From contig NZ_JANQNS010000018.1 of the NCBI RefSeq assembly GCF_028279465.1, positions 179,919 to 243,918 on the forward strand: DNA of 64,000 nt. The letters run 5' to 3'. Both the position numbers and the translations under genes were made by a program. This document shows, piece by piece, positions 20,273-29,193 of the stretch. This DNA is from Parasphingopyxis sp. (GTDB lineage Bacteria; Pseudomonadota; Alphaproteobacteria; Sphingomonadales; Sphingomonadaceae). Under the pieces are notes generated by a model, which had not been told where the DNA came from, did no database searches, and worked only from the letters and a program-made list of their open reading frames with translations. Positions within the stretch are counted from its first letter, which is position 1. The number at the start of each line of letters is the position of its first letter.

Positions 20273-20584
20273 ATGATGCCGAAATATGTGTTCGCCTATC
20301 ATGGCGGGAAAGCGCCGGAGAGCCCTGAGGAGGGCACCGAAGTAATGGCCAAATGGAATGCCTGGTTCGAAACCATGGGTGGTGCCGTGGTCGATGGCGG
20401 CAATCCGGTCGGGCCATCCAAGACCGTGTCGGCCGACGGCGTTGCGGACAATGGCGGCGCCAATCCGTTGTCCGGCTATTCGATCGTGCAGGCCGACACG
20501 ATGGATGCCGCGGTCGAAATGGCGAAGGGCTGTCCGATTATGGGCCATGGCAGTGTCGAAGTCGCCGAAGCGATGGATATGTAG
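20273..20584 (+). CDS. YCII-related domain protein
   Basis: 103 aa, starting MMPKYVFAYHGGKAPESPEE after a strong AAGGAGAGAG RBS. The YCII-like ferredoxin-fold region carries SGYSIVQADTMDAAVEMAKG and the HGSVEVAEAM end. Family members are associated with small-molecule modification or sigma-factor pathways, but the reaction is unknown. It is the last gene of the ArsR-AHSA1-YCII operon and is followed by a strong terminator. Confidence 0.85.
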   Translation: MMPKYVFAYHGGKAPESPEEGTEVMAKWNAWFETMGGAVVDGGNPVGPSKTVSADGVADNGGANPLSGYSIVQADTMDAAVEMAKGCPIMGHGSVEVAEAMDM

Positions 20585-20608
20585 CCCGGTTTCGAAAACA
20601 GATCATCG

Positions 20609-20645
20609 CGGAGTTCCGGCCGCTGGGCTGGAGCTCCGTTTTCTT
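20609..20645 (+). terminator. intrinsic terminator after the YCII gene
   Basis: A 13-bp stem (20609-20621 with 20626-20638, two G-T wobbles, loop GCTG) is followed by TTTTCTT. Confidence 0.85.
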
Positions 20646-20707
20646 GTGCGCCCGCATCTTTGATCTGGACCGGCGGACTGCTGCGCTGCAAAGGGGGCGG
20701 CGTTACC

Positions 20708-22018
20708 ATGAACCGGCTCGCCCTGCCCCTGACTCTGCTTTTCGTTGCGCTCGGCGTACTCGCGATGGCGCCGGTGCTGAGCGGGCCTTTTCCGTCTCAG
20801 GCGGTCAGCGAAGGTCTGTCGATCACGCTTGATGCGGCGGACCCGGAAGCTGCCGAACCGAGCGGCGAAATCATCGCGATCGATCCCCGGTCCGGCCTGA
20901 TCGACTATAACGAGATCGACCGCCGGATCGGCGCGCTGATGGAAGATGAGACGATGGTCGGCCTCGCCGTGGCGGTCATGGAAAATGGCGAGATCACCTT
21001 TGCGCGCGGCTATGGCGAAACCGTGCACGAAAGCGGCGACGCGGTGACTGTGGATACGGCGTTCCGTTGGGCGTCGCTGTCCAAAGGCGTCGCCGCAACG
21101 ATGATCGCGCTGCTCGAACGCGACGGCGCGCTGCGGCTCGACGCGCCGGTCTCCCGCTTCGCGCCGTCGCTGAGACTGCCGGGCTCCAGCCAGATGCAGG
21201 TCACTGTTGCCGACCTGCTCTCCCACCGCCTCGGCATCGAACGCAACGCACTCGACAACCGGCTCGAAGCGGATGAAGACCCCTATACGCTCCGCTCGCA
21301 GCTCGCCGGGCACCGGGTCGCGTGCCCGCCCGGCACCTGTTTCCGCTACCAAAACGTCGGTTTCGACGCATCCAGCGAGATCGTCGAGGGTATCACGGGG
21401 CAGAGCTATGAAGCGGCCGTGCAGCGCCGTCTGTTTCAGCCGCTCGGCATGCAGACGGCGACGATCTCCCGTCAGGGGCTGTTCGACAGCCCGAGCTGGG
21501 CGCTCAGCCATCGCGCGACGGGTGAGGAAGTCCCGGTCGTCGAGCCCTATTACCGCGTGCCCGCGGCAGGCGGCGTCAACGGATCGATCCGTGATCTTGC
21601 ATTATGGATGCAAGCACAGGTCAATGGCGCGCCGGACATCATACCGCCCGCGGTGCTCGCCACCGTACACACTCCCGTCGTGCGCACCGAACGCGAGGAC
21701 CGGCGCAACAGCCGTTATGCCGAGCGGATTTCGAACACGCGCTACGCGCTCGGCTGGCGAGTCTACGATTATGTCGGCCATACAGTCATCACACATCGCG
21801 GCGCGGTGCGCGGCTATCGGGCGATGATCATGATCGACCCGGCCCTGCGCAGCGGGGTCGCGATACTCTGGAATTCGGGAACGGGGCGTCCGTTCGGCAT
21901 CCCGATGGACATATTCGATCAGCTGTACGGGCTGCCGGACGCCAACTGGATCGATCCGGATGGCGCGTCCCGCGATGCGGATACGCTGGACAGTGCGCGT
22001 TCAGCTGGCGCGCGATAG
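20708..22018 (+). CDS. serine beta-lactamase-like hydrolase (class C/PBP fold)
   Basis: A 436-aa exported or membrane-anchored serine hydrolase. The start is ATG 20708 after GGGGGCGG. Residues 1-22 are a signal or anchor helix. The catalytic SxxK is S123-L-S-K126 (FRWASLSKGVAATMIALLER). A YxN-type motif appears in CFRYQNVGFD and the HxG motif in THRGAVRGYR. Such proteins may be esterases, D-aminopeptidases or beta-lactamase relatives; the sequence does not decide. The terminal part is rich in Asp/Ser/Ala. It is followed 11 bases later by the alpha/beta hydrolase gene, probably one transcript. Confidence 0.88.
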   Translation: MNRLALPLTLLFVALGVLAMAPVLSGPFPSQAVSEGLSITLDAADPEAAEPSGEIIAIDPRSGLIDYNEIDRRIGALMEDETMVGLAVAVMENGEITFARGYGETVHESGDAVTVDTAFRWASLSKGVAATMIALLERDGALRLDAPVSRFAPSLRLPGSSQMQVTVADLLSHRLGIERNALDNRLEADEDPYTLRSQLAGHRVACPPGTCFRYQNVGFDASSEIVEGITGQSYEAAVQRRLFQPLGMQTATISRQGLFDSPSWALSHRATGEEVPVVEPYYRVPAAGGVNGSIRDLALWMQAQVNGAPDIIPPAVLATVHTPVVRTEREDRRNSRYAERISNTRYALGWRVYDYVGHTVITHRGAVRGYRAMIMIDPALRSGVAILWNSGTGRPFGIPMDIFDQLYGLPDANWIDPDGASRDADTLDSARSAGAR

Positions 22019-22029
22019 ATGCCACCCCG

Positions 22030-22893
22030 ATGAAGCGCTTCCATATATTTCTGCTGATCCTGCTCGGCTTCGGGATGCTCGCCCTGCAAGTCGGCTGCGC
22101 GCAGTTCGCGCGCGAGCAACTCTACGCGCCGCCCGTCGGACCGATCACAACGCCGGAATGGACGGGACCGGCGCCCGAGCGGATTACCGTCACCACCGCC
22201 GATGGGCTCGCGCTCACCGGCCTCTATTGGGCGCCGGACAATGGCAGCGAAGACATGATCCTCGTCCTTCATGGCCGGCGCGACAATGCCGGGCGGATGG
22301 CCGGCTATGTCCAGCGGCTTGCCGCGGGCGATAGTGGCATCGTCGTCGCCTCCTATCGCGGCTTCAGCGAAAATCCCGGATCGCCGGACGAGCGCGGGCT
22401 GATCGCGGACGCACGGGCCTTTTACGCCTTCGCGCAGGAACGGGCCGGCGAAGAAGGCCGACTCTATGCGTTCGGCCATTCGCTGGGCGGAGCGGTAGCG
22501 ATCCAGCTGGCCGCGCGGGAAGAACTGGACGGGGTCGTCACCCTCGCAACATTCAGCGATCTGGCCGAGGCTGCGCCCTTCTACAGCGAGGTTCTGATCC
22601 CCGATGGCTGGGAGAGCATTGTCGCGCTGGCGGCCGTCGAGGAGCCGTTGCTGTTCATCCACGGGGCGGACGACGACTATGTCGAGCCGGCCAATTCACA
22701 GCGGCTCTATCGCGCGACCTGCTCGCTCGCCGCGCTGGCGATCATCGAAGGCGTGCGCCACCGGCCCAACTTCCGGCTGATACAGCCGATTATCGAAACA
22801 TGGATCGGTGCGCTGGAAAGCGATCAGGTCGACGAGATGTCGCTCGAAGGCACGGCGAGCTGGGAGAGCAAGGCGGCGTGCGAAACTGGTTAA
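22030..22893 (+). CDS. alpha/beta hydrolase, probable lipoprotein or membrane-anchored
   Basis: 287 aa with an N-terminal hydrophobic helix (FHIFLLILLGFGMLALQVGC), possibly ending in a lipobox Cys, then the alpha/beta hydrolase fold. The nucleophile elbow is GHSLGGAVAIQLA, the oxyanion region VLHGRRDNAGR, the acid IHGADDDYVEP and the His GVRHRPNF. It fits the family of envelope lipases/peptidases (YfhR/BEM46-like), substrate unknown. It lies 11 bases after the serine hydrolase gene and ends 5 bases from the convergent sulfotransferase gene. Confidence 0.85.
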   Translation: MKRFHIFLLILLGFGMLALQVGCAQFAREQLYAPPVGPITTPEWTGPAPERITVTTADGLALTGLYWAPDNGSEDMILVLHGRRDNAGRMAGYVQRLAAGDSGIVVASYRGFSENPGSPDERGLIADARAFYAFAQERAGEEGRLYAFGHSLGGAVAIQLAAREELDGVVTLATFSDLAEAAPFYSEVLIPDGWESIVALAAVEEPLLFIHGADDDYVEPANSQRLYRATCSLAALAIIEGVRHRPNFRLIQPIIETWIGALESDQVDEMSLEGTASWESKAACETG

Positions 22894-22898
22894 CGGCT

Positions 22899-23627
22899 CT
22901 AAACGGTAAGCTTATAGCCGCGCAGCGCCTCATAATGCGGCCGGCAGCGCTCATAGAGCGCGCGATACTCGTCCGGTAGTTCGACATCACCGCGATCGTC
23001 GCCTTCGAACCGGGTACTCGCTTCCACCCGCCCATACCAATGCGGCGCCCAAATACCGTCCGTGTCCCGCCGGCCCGGCGCCCAGCTCAGCATCGCCGGG
23101 TCCCAGCTAATACCGAGCGCCGTGCACAGCGCCTCCAGCATCGGACGCGGCGCATTGAGTATATCCGCACCCTCCACGACTGGCGGCGCTTTGCCCAGCC
23201 GGTCCGCCTCCATGCGGAAATAGAGGTGCAGCCGTTCCAGCCCCATATCGTCGAACGTGACGGCCTGCATTTTCTTGGCATAGCTCGCGATCATGCGGGC
23301 GGGATCGCGGATCAGAAAGGCATGGGCGTGGCTGTCGAGATCGCCGACACCAACCGGCCCGACCATCTCGGACGGCATATGCTTCTGATACCAGACCGAA
23401 CTGCCATCCGGCGGATCGCCGTTCAGCGTGGCGGTGATCGATCGCCAGTCGCAATCCATCGCCGCGACGATCGCGTCCGCCATCGGGTGATCGAAGCCAG
23501 TATCCTTGAGATAGGCGCCATAATAGGGCTCATCGCTAACGAAACAGTCCGCCCGGCTGCCAAAACTGCGCATCATCGCGGTCGAGATATTGCGCGGGCC
23601 CGACCACATCGCGATCCGGATCGTCAT
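22899..23627 (-). CDS. sulfotransferase-like P-loop protein
   Basis: 242 aa of the P-loop sulfotransferase fold. The 5'-PSB-type loop is MWSGPRNISTAMMRSFGSRA at the N-terminus; the 3'-phosphate-type region LIRDPARMIASYAKK follows in the middle. It lies immediately downstream of the class IV aminotransferase gene; this pairing recurs in bacteria, but the acceptor substrate is unknown. The start codon is only 8 bases from the end of a structured repeat (23636-23772), whose edge sequence lies where the RBS should be. Confidence 0.85.
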   Translation of the reverse strand: MTIRIAMWSGPRNISTAMMRSFGSRADCFVSDEPYYGAYLKDTGFDHPMADAIVAAMDCDWRSITATLNGDPPDGSSVWYQKHMPSEMVGPVGVGDLDSHAHAFLIRDPARMIASYAKKMQAVTFDDMGLERLHLYFRMEADRLGKAPPVVEGADILNAPRPMLEALCTALGISWDPAMLSWAPGRRDTDGIWAPHWYGRVEASTRFEGDDRGDVELPDEYRALYERCRPHYEALRGYKLTV

Positions 23628-23635
23628 GGGTTTTC

Positions 23636-23772
23636 TTTGTCAGAACATTGCTGTCGCAATGTCGCGGTACCAGCCCGCTCCCCCTCCCGACCTCCCACAG
23701 GGTACAATGAATGGGCGGTCGGGAGGGGGAGCGGGCCGGCGCCGCGCCGAGGCGTAGCCAAGGTCTGACAAA
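23636..23772 (+). repeat. TTTGTCAGA hairpin-family element, copy A, with 20-bp perfect inverted repeat
   Basis: A 137-bp intergenic element flanked by TTTGTCAGA (23636-23644) and TCTGACAAA (23764-23772). After the left end come a 7-bp stem ACATTGC / GCAATGT with loop TGTC and the box CGCGGTACC. Then there is a perfect 20-bp inverted repeat (23673-23692 and 23717-23736, loop 24), then GCCGAGGCGTAGCC before the right end. It lies inside a minus-strand transcript between the aminotransferase and sulfotransferase genes. Confidence 0.9.
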
Positions 23773-23784
23773 AACAAACCCCGC

Positions 23785-24708
23785 TCACGGCCGACTCCGG
23801 GCCGCCACATCGGTTGCCAGACGCGCCGCATAGAGTTCCTGCAACCGCGCGACCATCGGCCCGCAACCGTCGGTCAGCACCCGCCCGTCGACTTCGGTCG
23901 CAGGGACGACGCCGGCGAACGTGCCGGTCACAAAAGCCTCATCCGCGCCATAGACATCGGTCAGCGAAAAGTTTTTCTCGAACACCGGAATTTCCGCCTC
24001 GCGGCACAGATCGATCACTGTTCCGCGCGTGATACCGCCCAGGCAATAGTCGCCGCTCGACGTCCAGACCTCGCCATTGCGCACGATGAAGAAATGCGTG
24101 GAATTGCAGGTCGCGACAAAGCCGTGCGGATCGAGCATCAGCGCTTCGTCCGCGCCCGCCTTGGCCGCCTGGATGCAGGCCGTGATGCAGTTGAGCTTAC
24201 TGTGCGAATTGAGCTTCGGGTCCTGCACAGCCGGATCGCCACGCCGGACATGGACGGTGAAGAGCCGGATGCCCTTCTCGACCGTCGCGGGCAGCGGCTC
24301 CTTATATTCGGGAATGATCACGATCGTGGCAGGCGAGATTACGACGCGCGGGTCCTGATACGGCGTCGAACGGATGCCACGCGTGACCATCAACCGGATA
24401 TGGACGCCCTCGCTATCGCCATTGGCGTCGAGCGTCTCGTACAGCCGCCGTTCGAGCGTTTCGCGGTCGATACCGATATCCATATCGATGGCTTTCGCGC
24501 CCTCGTAGAGCCGGTCCATATGCTGATCGAGAAAGGCGATCCGGCCCTGATGGACGCGCAGCCCTTCCCATACGCCGTCACCGAGCATGAAGCCGGAATC
24601 GAAGACCGAAACCATCGCCTCGGCGCGCGGCACGATATCGCCATTGACGTTGATGTGGATGTCTGCGTTGCGCGGATCCGCGCGATAATCATGTGTGCCC
24701 TTGCCCAT
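23785..24708 (-). CDS. class IV PLP-dependent aminotransferase (branched-chain/D-amino acid type)
   Basis: A fold-type IV aminotransferase acting on branched-chain or D-amino acids; the product name is not certain. Conserved parts: VSVFDSGFMLGDGVWEGLRV, PKLNSHSKLNCITACIQAAK (catalytic Lys), ALMLDPHGFVATCNSTHFF and GGITRGTVIDLC. About 307 aa from the ATG at 24708 (MGKGTHDYRADPRNADIHIN). An ATG 12 codons upstream (24744), preceded by AAAGGTGCGG, is an alternative start. It is followed by repeat copy A and the sulfotransferase gene. Confidence 0.88.
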   Translation of the reverse strand: MGKGTHDYRADPRNADIHINVNGDIVPRAEAMVSVFDSGFMLGDGVWEGLRVHQGRIAFLDQHMDRLYEGAKAIDMDIGIDRETLERRLYETLDANGDSEGVHIRLMVTRGIRSTPYQDPRVVISPATIVIIPEYKEPLPATVEKGIRLFTVHVRRGDPAVQDPKLNSHSKLNCITACIQAAKAGADEALMLDPHGFVATCNSTHFFIVRNGEVWTSSGDYCLGGITRGTVIDLCREAEIPVFEKNFSLTDVYGADEAFVTGTFAGVVPATEVDGRVLTDGCGPMVARLQELYAARLATDVAARSRP

Positions 24709-24895
24709 AGCCGCGCTATAGGCAGCGCTCACCGGCGAAGCCATGAAAAACCGCACCTTTACGGGCGCGTTAACGGCGAATCCGTCGACTCGGCTCGACT
24801 CCCAAACGATTCATCGCGCGGCGGTTCGATAGATTCGCGATCTCAACACATTATTGCTAGCGCGCTTGCAGAAATTTCAATTTACAGGGTCGCAC

Positions 24896-26041
24896 GTGTC
24901 GAAAACCGAAAAGGAAGGCCCGGGTCTATGGACCCGGTTCAAGAGCCTTTTTCCTGACCATGAGCTGCATATCCGCTCCGGCGGCAAGCTCCGTTTTTTC
25001 AGGATATCCAGCAAGTTACAGATAAGAGTCGTTTCGCTCGCCGCCATCGGCGCGTTCGCTTGGCTCACCTTCACGCTCGTGACGGTGGGCATGCAGGTAA
25101 AGGGCGCGAGCGAGCGAATCGCCCTCAATGAGCGCGCGCAGGAAGTGTCGGAGAGCGAAGCGCGTGTTGCGGCCTATCGCGGCTCGGTCGAGGAGCAGGT
25201 GGCCCGCGTCGAACGGCGCCAGGCCGTGCTCGATGCCTTGGTCCGCCGCCATTTCGGCAATCTCGATATTGAGGATGCCGAAGGCGAACCCGCCGACGAA
25301 AGCAGCGCCGTGATCCCCGAGGCCGCCGCGCTCGAGACGCTGGAGCGGGAACAGCTGGCATTCGCGCGCGCCCTGCGCGCAGCAGTCGAAGACCGCACGG
25401 CGCAGACGGCCCAGGCCATTCGGGAATTCGGGCTCGATCCGCGTATACTGAGCCGTCAGGCGCAGGGTGGTCCGCTCCAGCCGGTGCGGACAGCAATCAG
25501 CATGGCCAATGGGATTGACGGAGAAATCGCCGAACTCGAGATCGCGCTGAACCGCCTTGCGGTCATGGAATTGTCTTTGCGGGCCATTCCCTCAGCCGAA
25601 CCGGCCCCTATGGGGTCGATGAGCAGCCCGTTCGGTCTGCGCCGCGATCCGTTCACCGGCGCGCGCGCCATGCATAACGGCATCGATTTTCGCGGCCCGC
25701 ATGGCACGGGCATTCTCGCCACGGGGCCGGGCCGGGTTACCTTTACGGGCTGGAAGGGCGGCTATGGCCGGACGATCGAAATCGATCATGGCGCGGGCGT
25801 TGTGACGCTTTACGCGCATCTTTCTGGTATAGATGTACGAGTCGGGCAAGAAGTCGATCGGGGGGATCGTATCGGCCGGATGGGCAATACAGGCCGTTCG
25901 ACCGGAACCCACCTGCACTATGAAGTGCGCATCAACGGCCGCGCGGTGAACCCCCGGCCCCTATTGGAGGCAGATCGCGATGTTCTCGAAATCCAATCCG
26001 TCGCAGAACGAAGAAATGGCAATTCCGTCGAGCGCGGATAA
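24896..26041 (+). CDS. M23 (LytM-type) peptidoglycan endopeptidase, membrane-anchored
   Basis: A zinc peptidase likely cutting peptidoglycan crosslinks. The start is GTG at 24896 (MSKTEKEGPGLWTRFKSLFP) after AGGG; a TTG further upstream is less likely. A single N-terminal membrane helix (VVSLAAIGAFAWLTFTLVTV) is followed by a coiled-coil-rich region (residues about 75-215) and the C-terminal M23 domain. Metal ligands are the HNGIDF and HLHYEVRING motifs. 381 aa. Its 3' end overlaps the bactofilin gene by 62 bases; this M23-bactofilin pairing is common in alphaproteobacteria and points to local wall synthesis or cell shape. Confidence 0.9.
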   Translation: MSKTEKEGPGLWTRFKSLFPDHELHIRSGGKLRFFRISSKLQIRVVSLAAIGAFAWLTFTLVTVGMQVKGASERIALNERAQEVSESEARVAAYRGSVEEQVARVERRQAVLDALVRRHFGNLDIEDAEGEPADESSAVIPEAAALETLEREQLAFARALRAAVEDRTAQTAQAIREFGLDPRILSRQAQGGPLQPVRTAISMANGIDGEIAELEIALNRLAVMELSLRAIPSAEPAPMGSMSSPFGLRRDPFTGARAMHNGIDFRGPHGTGILATGPGRVTFTGWKGGYGRTIEIDHGAGVVTLYAHLSGIDVRVGQEVDRGDRIGRMGNTGRSTGTHLHYEVRINGRAVNPRPLLEADRDVLEIQSVAERRNGNSVERG

Positions 26042-26459
26042 CCGTTCGACCTTTTCGGTCATTGGGTCCGACGTCACCGTTACGGGCGACATCGACGCAT
26101 CGGTCGATCTCCATGTCGATGGCCGGGTAGACGGCGACATTCGCTGCGCGACGCTTGTCCAGGCCGGCAACAGCACGGTCAAGGGCGCGATCAGCGCCGA
26201 ACAGGCCCGCATCGCCGGGCGCGTCGAAGGATCGATCACCGCCAAGGAGCTGATTGTGGAAGCTTCGGCCAAGGTTGTCGGTGACGTCACCTACGAAAAG
26301 CTCAGCATCGAAACGGGTGGCCATGTTGAAGGCAGCTTCCGGCATAAAAGCGCCGGTACGCTGAAAAAGGACGAGCCCAAGGACCCAGCCCTTATGCTCG
26401 TCGACGAGGAGCCTGCCCCGGAGCCCGCGTCGAAAGCCTCTTCCGCCTCCATCGGGTAA
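25980..26459 (+). CDS. bactofilin (polymer-forming cytoskeletal protein)
   Basis: Bactofilins polymerise without nucleotide and recruit peptidoglycan enzymes. The 159-aa protein has the right-handed beta-helix repeat core (STFSVIGSDVTVTGDIDASV, RVDGDIRCATLVQAG, RIAGRVEGSITAKEL, KVVGDVTYEKLSIETGGHVE) flanked by short disordered tails. The C-terminal tail is Pro/Glu/Lys/Ala-rich. The ATG at 25980 has GGAGG 9 bases upstream inside the M23 gene, so the 62-base overlap looks real and couples the two genes. Confidence 0.93.
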   Translation: MFSKSNPSQNEEMAIPSSADNRSTFSVIGSDVTVTGDIDASVDLHVDGRVDGDIRCATLVQAGNSTVKGAISAEQARIAGRVEGSITAKELIVEASAKVVGDVTYEKLSIETGGHVEGSFRHKSAGTLKKDEPKDPALMLVDEEPAPEPASKASSASIG

Positions 26460-26542
26460 GCCGGACCAGGTACTGAGAATCCGGGCAGCGGCGTCAGAAA
26501 CGGCGGTACCGCTCTTCATGTCGACATTTACCCCATTCGCGC

Positions 26543-27763
26543 TCAGCCAAAGGCGATCTGGCCCGCAATCAGGGCGAGGCTGAATAGCAGGCCAGCCGCC
26601 GGCACGGCTGCCGGATAGCTGACAATGCCCTTGCCGGTTGCCTCGCCGGTCAGCTTGAGGCGCAGCAGCGCCGCGTTCACCGCGACGAACACCCAGAGGA
26701 TGATGAAGCTCGTAATGCCCGCCAGTGTGCCGGTCGGGAAGAACAGGGCGAGCGCGAGGATCACCGCCCCGGCGAGTATCGTGGCGACGACCGGCGTGCG
26801 GGTTTTGACGTTAATGCGCGCAAGCCATTCCGGCGCGCCGCCGCGCCGTTTGCCGAGATCGTGCACGATGCGCGCCGCCATCACGATCTGGGCCAGCGCG
26901 CCATCGACAATCACGAGCAGGCCGAGCACGGCGAGGAAACTGCCGTCATAACCGCTCACGCGCACGACCTCGACCAGCGGCGCGCCTGTCGCACCGAGCG
27001 CTGTCGGGGTGAGTGTCGAGACCGCAACCATGGCGATCGCGACATAGAAGAACAGTGAAACGCCCAGCGCGATGATGATGGCACGCGGCAGGGCGCGCTC
27101 GACATCTTCGACCTCCTCGCCGAGCGTCACCAGATCCTCAAACCCGATAAAGGCGTAAAAGGCGAGAAAGCTGCCGAGCAGGACACCAAGCGCCCATCCG
27201 CCGCCCGCCGAAAATCCCTCGACGGCCAGCGCCGGATAGTCGACGAGATTGCCGCCGGCGACAAACAGTACGACCAGCAGGCCCAGCACGCCCGCGCCGG
27301 TGCATAGCAGCATGAACCAGACCGCTTCGCGGATGCCGATGGCAGCGATGGCGGTAAGCGCGGCGATCAATAGAGGAATCGAGATTTCCTTGGGGATCGG
27401 CGCAAAGGCCGTCAGATAGCCGGCAAAGCCCGTGGCGATCGTCGCCGCCGAGACCAGACCCGTGGCGATTATCGCCCAGCCGGTGATCCAGGTCAGCCAG
27501 CGCCGGTTGAAGGCGACATCGACATAGACGGCAGACCCGCCGCTTTGCGGGTAGCGCGCGCCAAGCTCGGCATAGCTGAGCGCGGTGAAGCCGGCCGCGA
27601 TAGCGGCGAGCAGAAAGGCGAAGGGCGCAAGTACGCCCGCCTCGCCCGCAATTTCGCCGATAACCACATAAATGCCCGCACCCAAGATCGTCGCGAGGCT
27701 GTAGATCGCCAGCATGTTGGGCGACACCACGCGGGCCAGTTGTTGGTCAGTTTCTCCCGCCAT
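26543..27763 (-). CDS. APC-superfamily amino acid permease
   Basis: An inner-membrane amino acid/polyamine transporter, 406 aa, about 12 helices by eye. It has the signature ATILGAGIYVVIGEIAGEAG in helix 1, ALSYAELGARYPQSGGSAVY after helix 2 and AFIGFEDLVTLGEEV in helix 6. Substrate not predictable. The RBS GGAGGA precedes the ATG. It lies 19 bases downstream of lpdA on the same strand, so is probably the last gene of the pdhC-lpdA transcript. Confidence 0.9.
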   Translation of the reverse strand: MAGETDQQLARVVSPNMLAIYSLATILGAGIYVVIGEIAGEAGVLAPFAFLLAAIAAGFTALSYAELGARYPQSGGSAVYVDVAFNRRWLTWITGWAIIATGLVSAATIATGFAGYLTAFAPIPKEISIPLLIAALTAIAAIGIREAVWFMLLCTGAGVLGLLVVLFVAGGNLVDYPALAVEGFSAGGGWALGVLLGSFLAFYAFIGFEDLVTLGEEVEDVERALPRAIIIALGVSLFFYVAIAMVAVSTLTPTALGATGAPLVEVVRVSGYDGSFLAVLGLLVIVDGALAQIVMAARIVHDLGKRRGGAPEWLARINVKTRTPVVATILAGAVILALALFFPTGTLAGITSFIILWVFVAVNAALLRLKLTGEATGKGIVSYPAAVPAAGLLFSLALIAGQIAFG

Positions 27764-27782
27764 TCCTCCTCCGGATCAGGCG

Positions 27783-29183
27783 TCAGATATGCATCACCCG
27801 ATCATAGGCGTCGAGTACGCTCTCATGCATCATCTCGCTGAGCGTCGGATGCGGGAAGACGGTGTGCATGAGTTCGGCTTCGGTGGTTTCGAGCTGCCGC
27901 GCGACGGCATAGCCCTGGATCAGCTCGGTCACTTCCGCGCCGATCATATGCGCGCCCAATAGCTCGCCGGTCTTCGCATCGAACACGGTCTTGATGAAGC
28001 CGTCCGCCTCGCCCAGCGCGATCGCCTTGCCATTGCCGATAAAGGGGAAATTGCCGACGCGGACGTCATGCCCGGCTTCCTTGGCCCGAGCCTCGGTCAA
28101 CCCAACCGAGGCGACCTGCGGGCGCGAATAGGTGCAGCCCGGAATATTGTCGGTCGTGAAGGGATGCGGGTCCTTGCCGGCCAGTTTTTCGACCGCGATC
28201 ACGCCTTCGTGGCTCGCCTTGTGCGCGAGCCAGGGCGGGCCGGTCACATCGCCGATCGCGAGGATGCCGTCGACATTGGTGCGGCCAAAACCATCCACCT
28301 CGATATGGCCGTTCTTCGCTGTCTTCACGCCTAGCGCTTCGAGTCCGATATCCTCGGTATTGGGCACGATGCCGATGGCGACGATAGCATGGCTGAATTC
28401 GCTTTCCGTCACCTTGCCCTTGGCGTCCTTGATCGCCGCCTTCACCGATTTGGCGCCCGCTTCGAGCTTTTCGACGCCCGCGCCGGTCATGATCATCATG
28501 CCCTGCTTCTTGAGCGTTTTGAGCATATGTTTCGACACATCCTCGTCCTCGACGGGCAGAATGCGATCGAGCATTTCGACGACCGTCACCTCCGCGCCAA
28601 GATCGGAATAGAAGCTCGCGAACTCGATGCCGATCGCGCCCGACCCGATCACGAGGAGCTTGGACGGCACTTCCTCAGGCACCATCGCATGGCGATAGGT
28701 CCAGATGCGTTTGCCATCCGCCTTGGCGAAGGGCAGGTCGCGCGCCCGCGCGCCGGTCGCGATCATGATCGATTTCGCCGTCAGCTCGGTCGTCTTTCCG
28801 TCCTCGGACTTCACCGACAATTTGCCCTTGCCGGTGATCGTGCCGAAGCCCTCATGCACATCAACCTTGTTCTTCTTCATGAGGCCCGTGACGCCCCGGT
28901 TGAGCTGCCCGGCCACCTGGCGCGAGCGCGCGACGACCTTGGCGAGATCATAGCCCGGATTGTCCGCCTTCAGCCCATAGGCGTCCGCATGGCTCATATA
29001 ATGATAAATCTCGCTCGTCCGGAGCAGCGCCTTGGTCGGGATGCAGCCCCAGTTGAGGCAAATACCGCCGAGCAGCTCCCGCTCGACGATCGCGACTTTC
29101 ATTCCAAGCTGCGACGCCCGGATCGCCGCGACATAACCGCCGGGCCCGGAACCGAGAATGATGAGATCGTACTGATCGGCCAT
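27783..29183 (-). CDS. lpdA: dihydrolipoyl dehydrogenase (E3)
   Basis: A FAD enzyme that reoxidises lipoamide of 2-oxoacid dehydrogenase complexes with NAD+. 466 aa. FAD-binding GSGPGGYVAAIRASQLG, redox disulfide GGICLNWGCIPTKALL, NAD-binding GSGAIGIEFASFYSDLG, and the C-terminal catalytic His-Glu HPHPTLSEMMHE. It is in one run with pdhC, which fits the pyruvate dehydrogenase complex; E1 genes are not in the window. Confidence 0.95.
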   Translation of the reverse strand: MADQYDLIILGSGPGGYVAAIRASQLGMKVAIVERELLGGICLNWGCIPTKALLRTSEIYHYMSHADAYGLKADNPGYDLAKVVARSRQVAGQLNRGVTGLMKKNKVDVHEGFGTITGKGKLSVKSEDGKTTELTAKSIMIATGARARDLPFAKADGKRIWTYRHAMVPEEVPSKLLVIGSGAIGIEFASFYSDLGAEVTVVEMLDRILPVEDEDVSKHMLKTLKKQGMMIMTGAGVEKLEAGAKSVKAAIKDAKGKVTESEFSHAIVAIGIVPNTEDIGLEALGVKTAKNGHIEVDGFGRTNVDGILAIGDVTGPPWLAHKASHEGVIAVEKLAGKDPHPFTTDNIPGCTYSRPQVASVGLTEARAKEAGHDVRVGNFPFIGNGKAIALGEADGFIKTVFDAKTGELLGAHMIGAEVTELIQGYAVARQLETTEAELMHTVFPHPTLSEMMHESVLDAYDRVMHI

Positions 29184-29193
29184 ATTCTTCTTT

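Noticed and set aside
20708..22018. Antibiotic-resistance beta-lactamase
   Set aside because: Only the fold and SxxK motif are shared; sequence and context do not support a resistance role.
23636..23772. Insertion sequence
   Set aside because: No transposase frame exists and the element is only 137 bp; described as a repeat instead.
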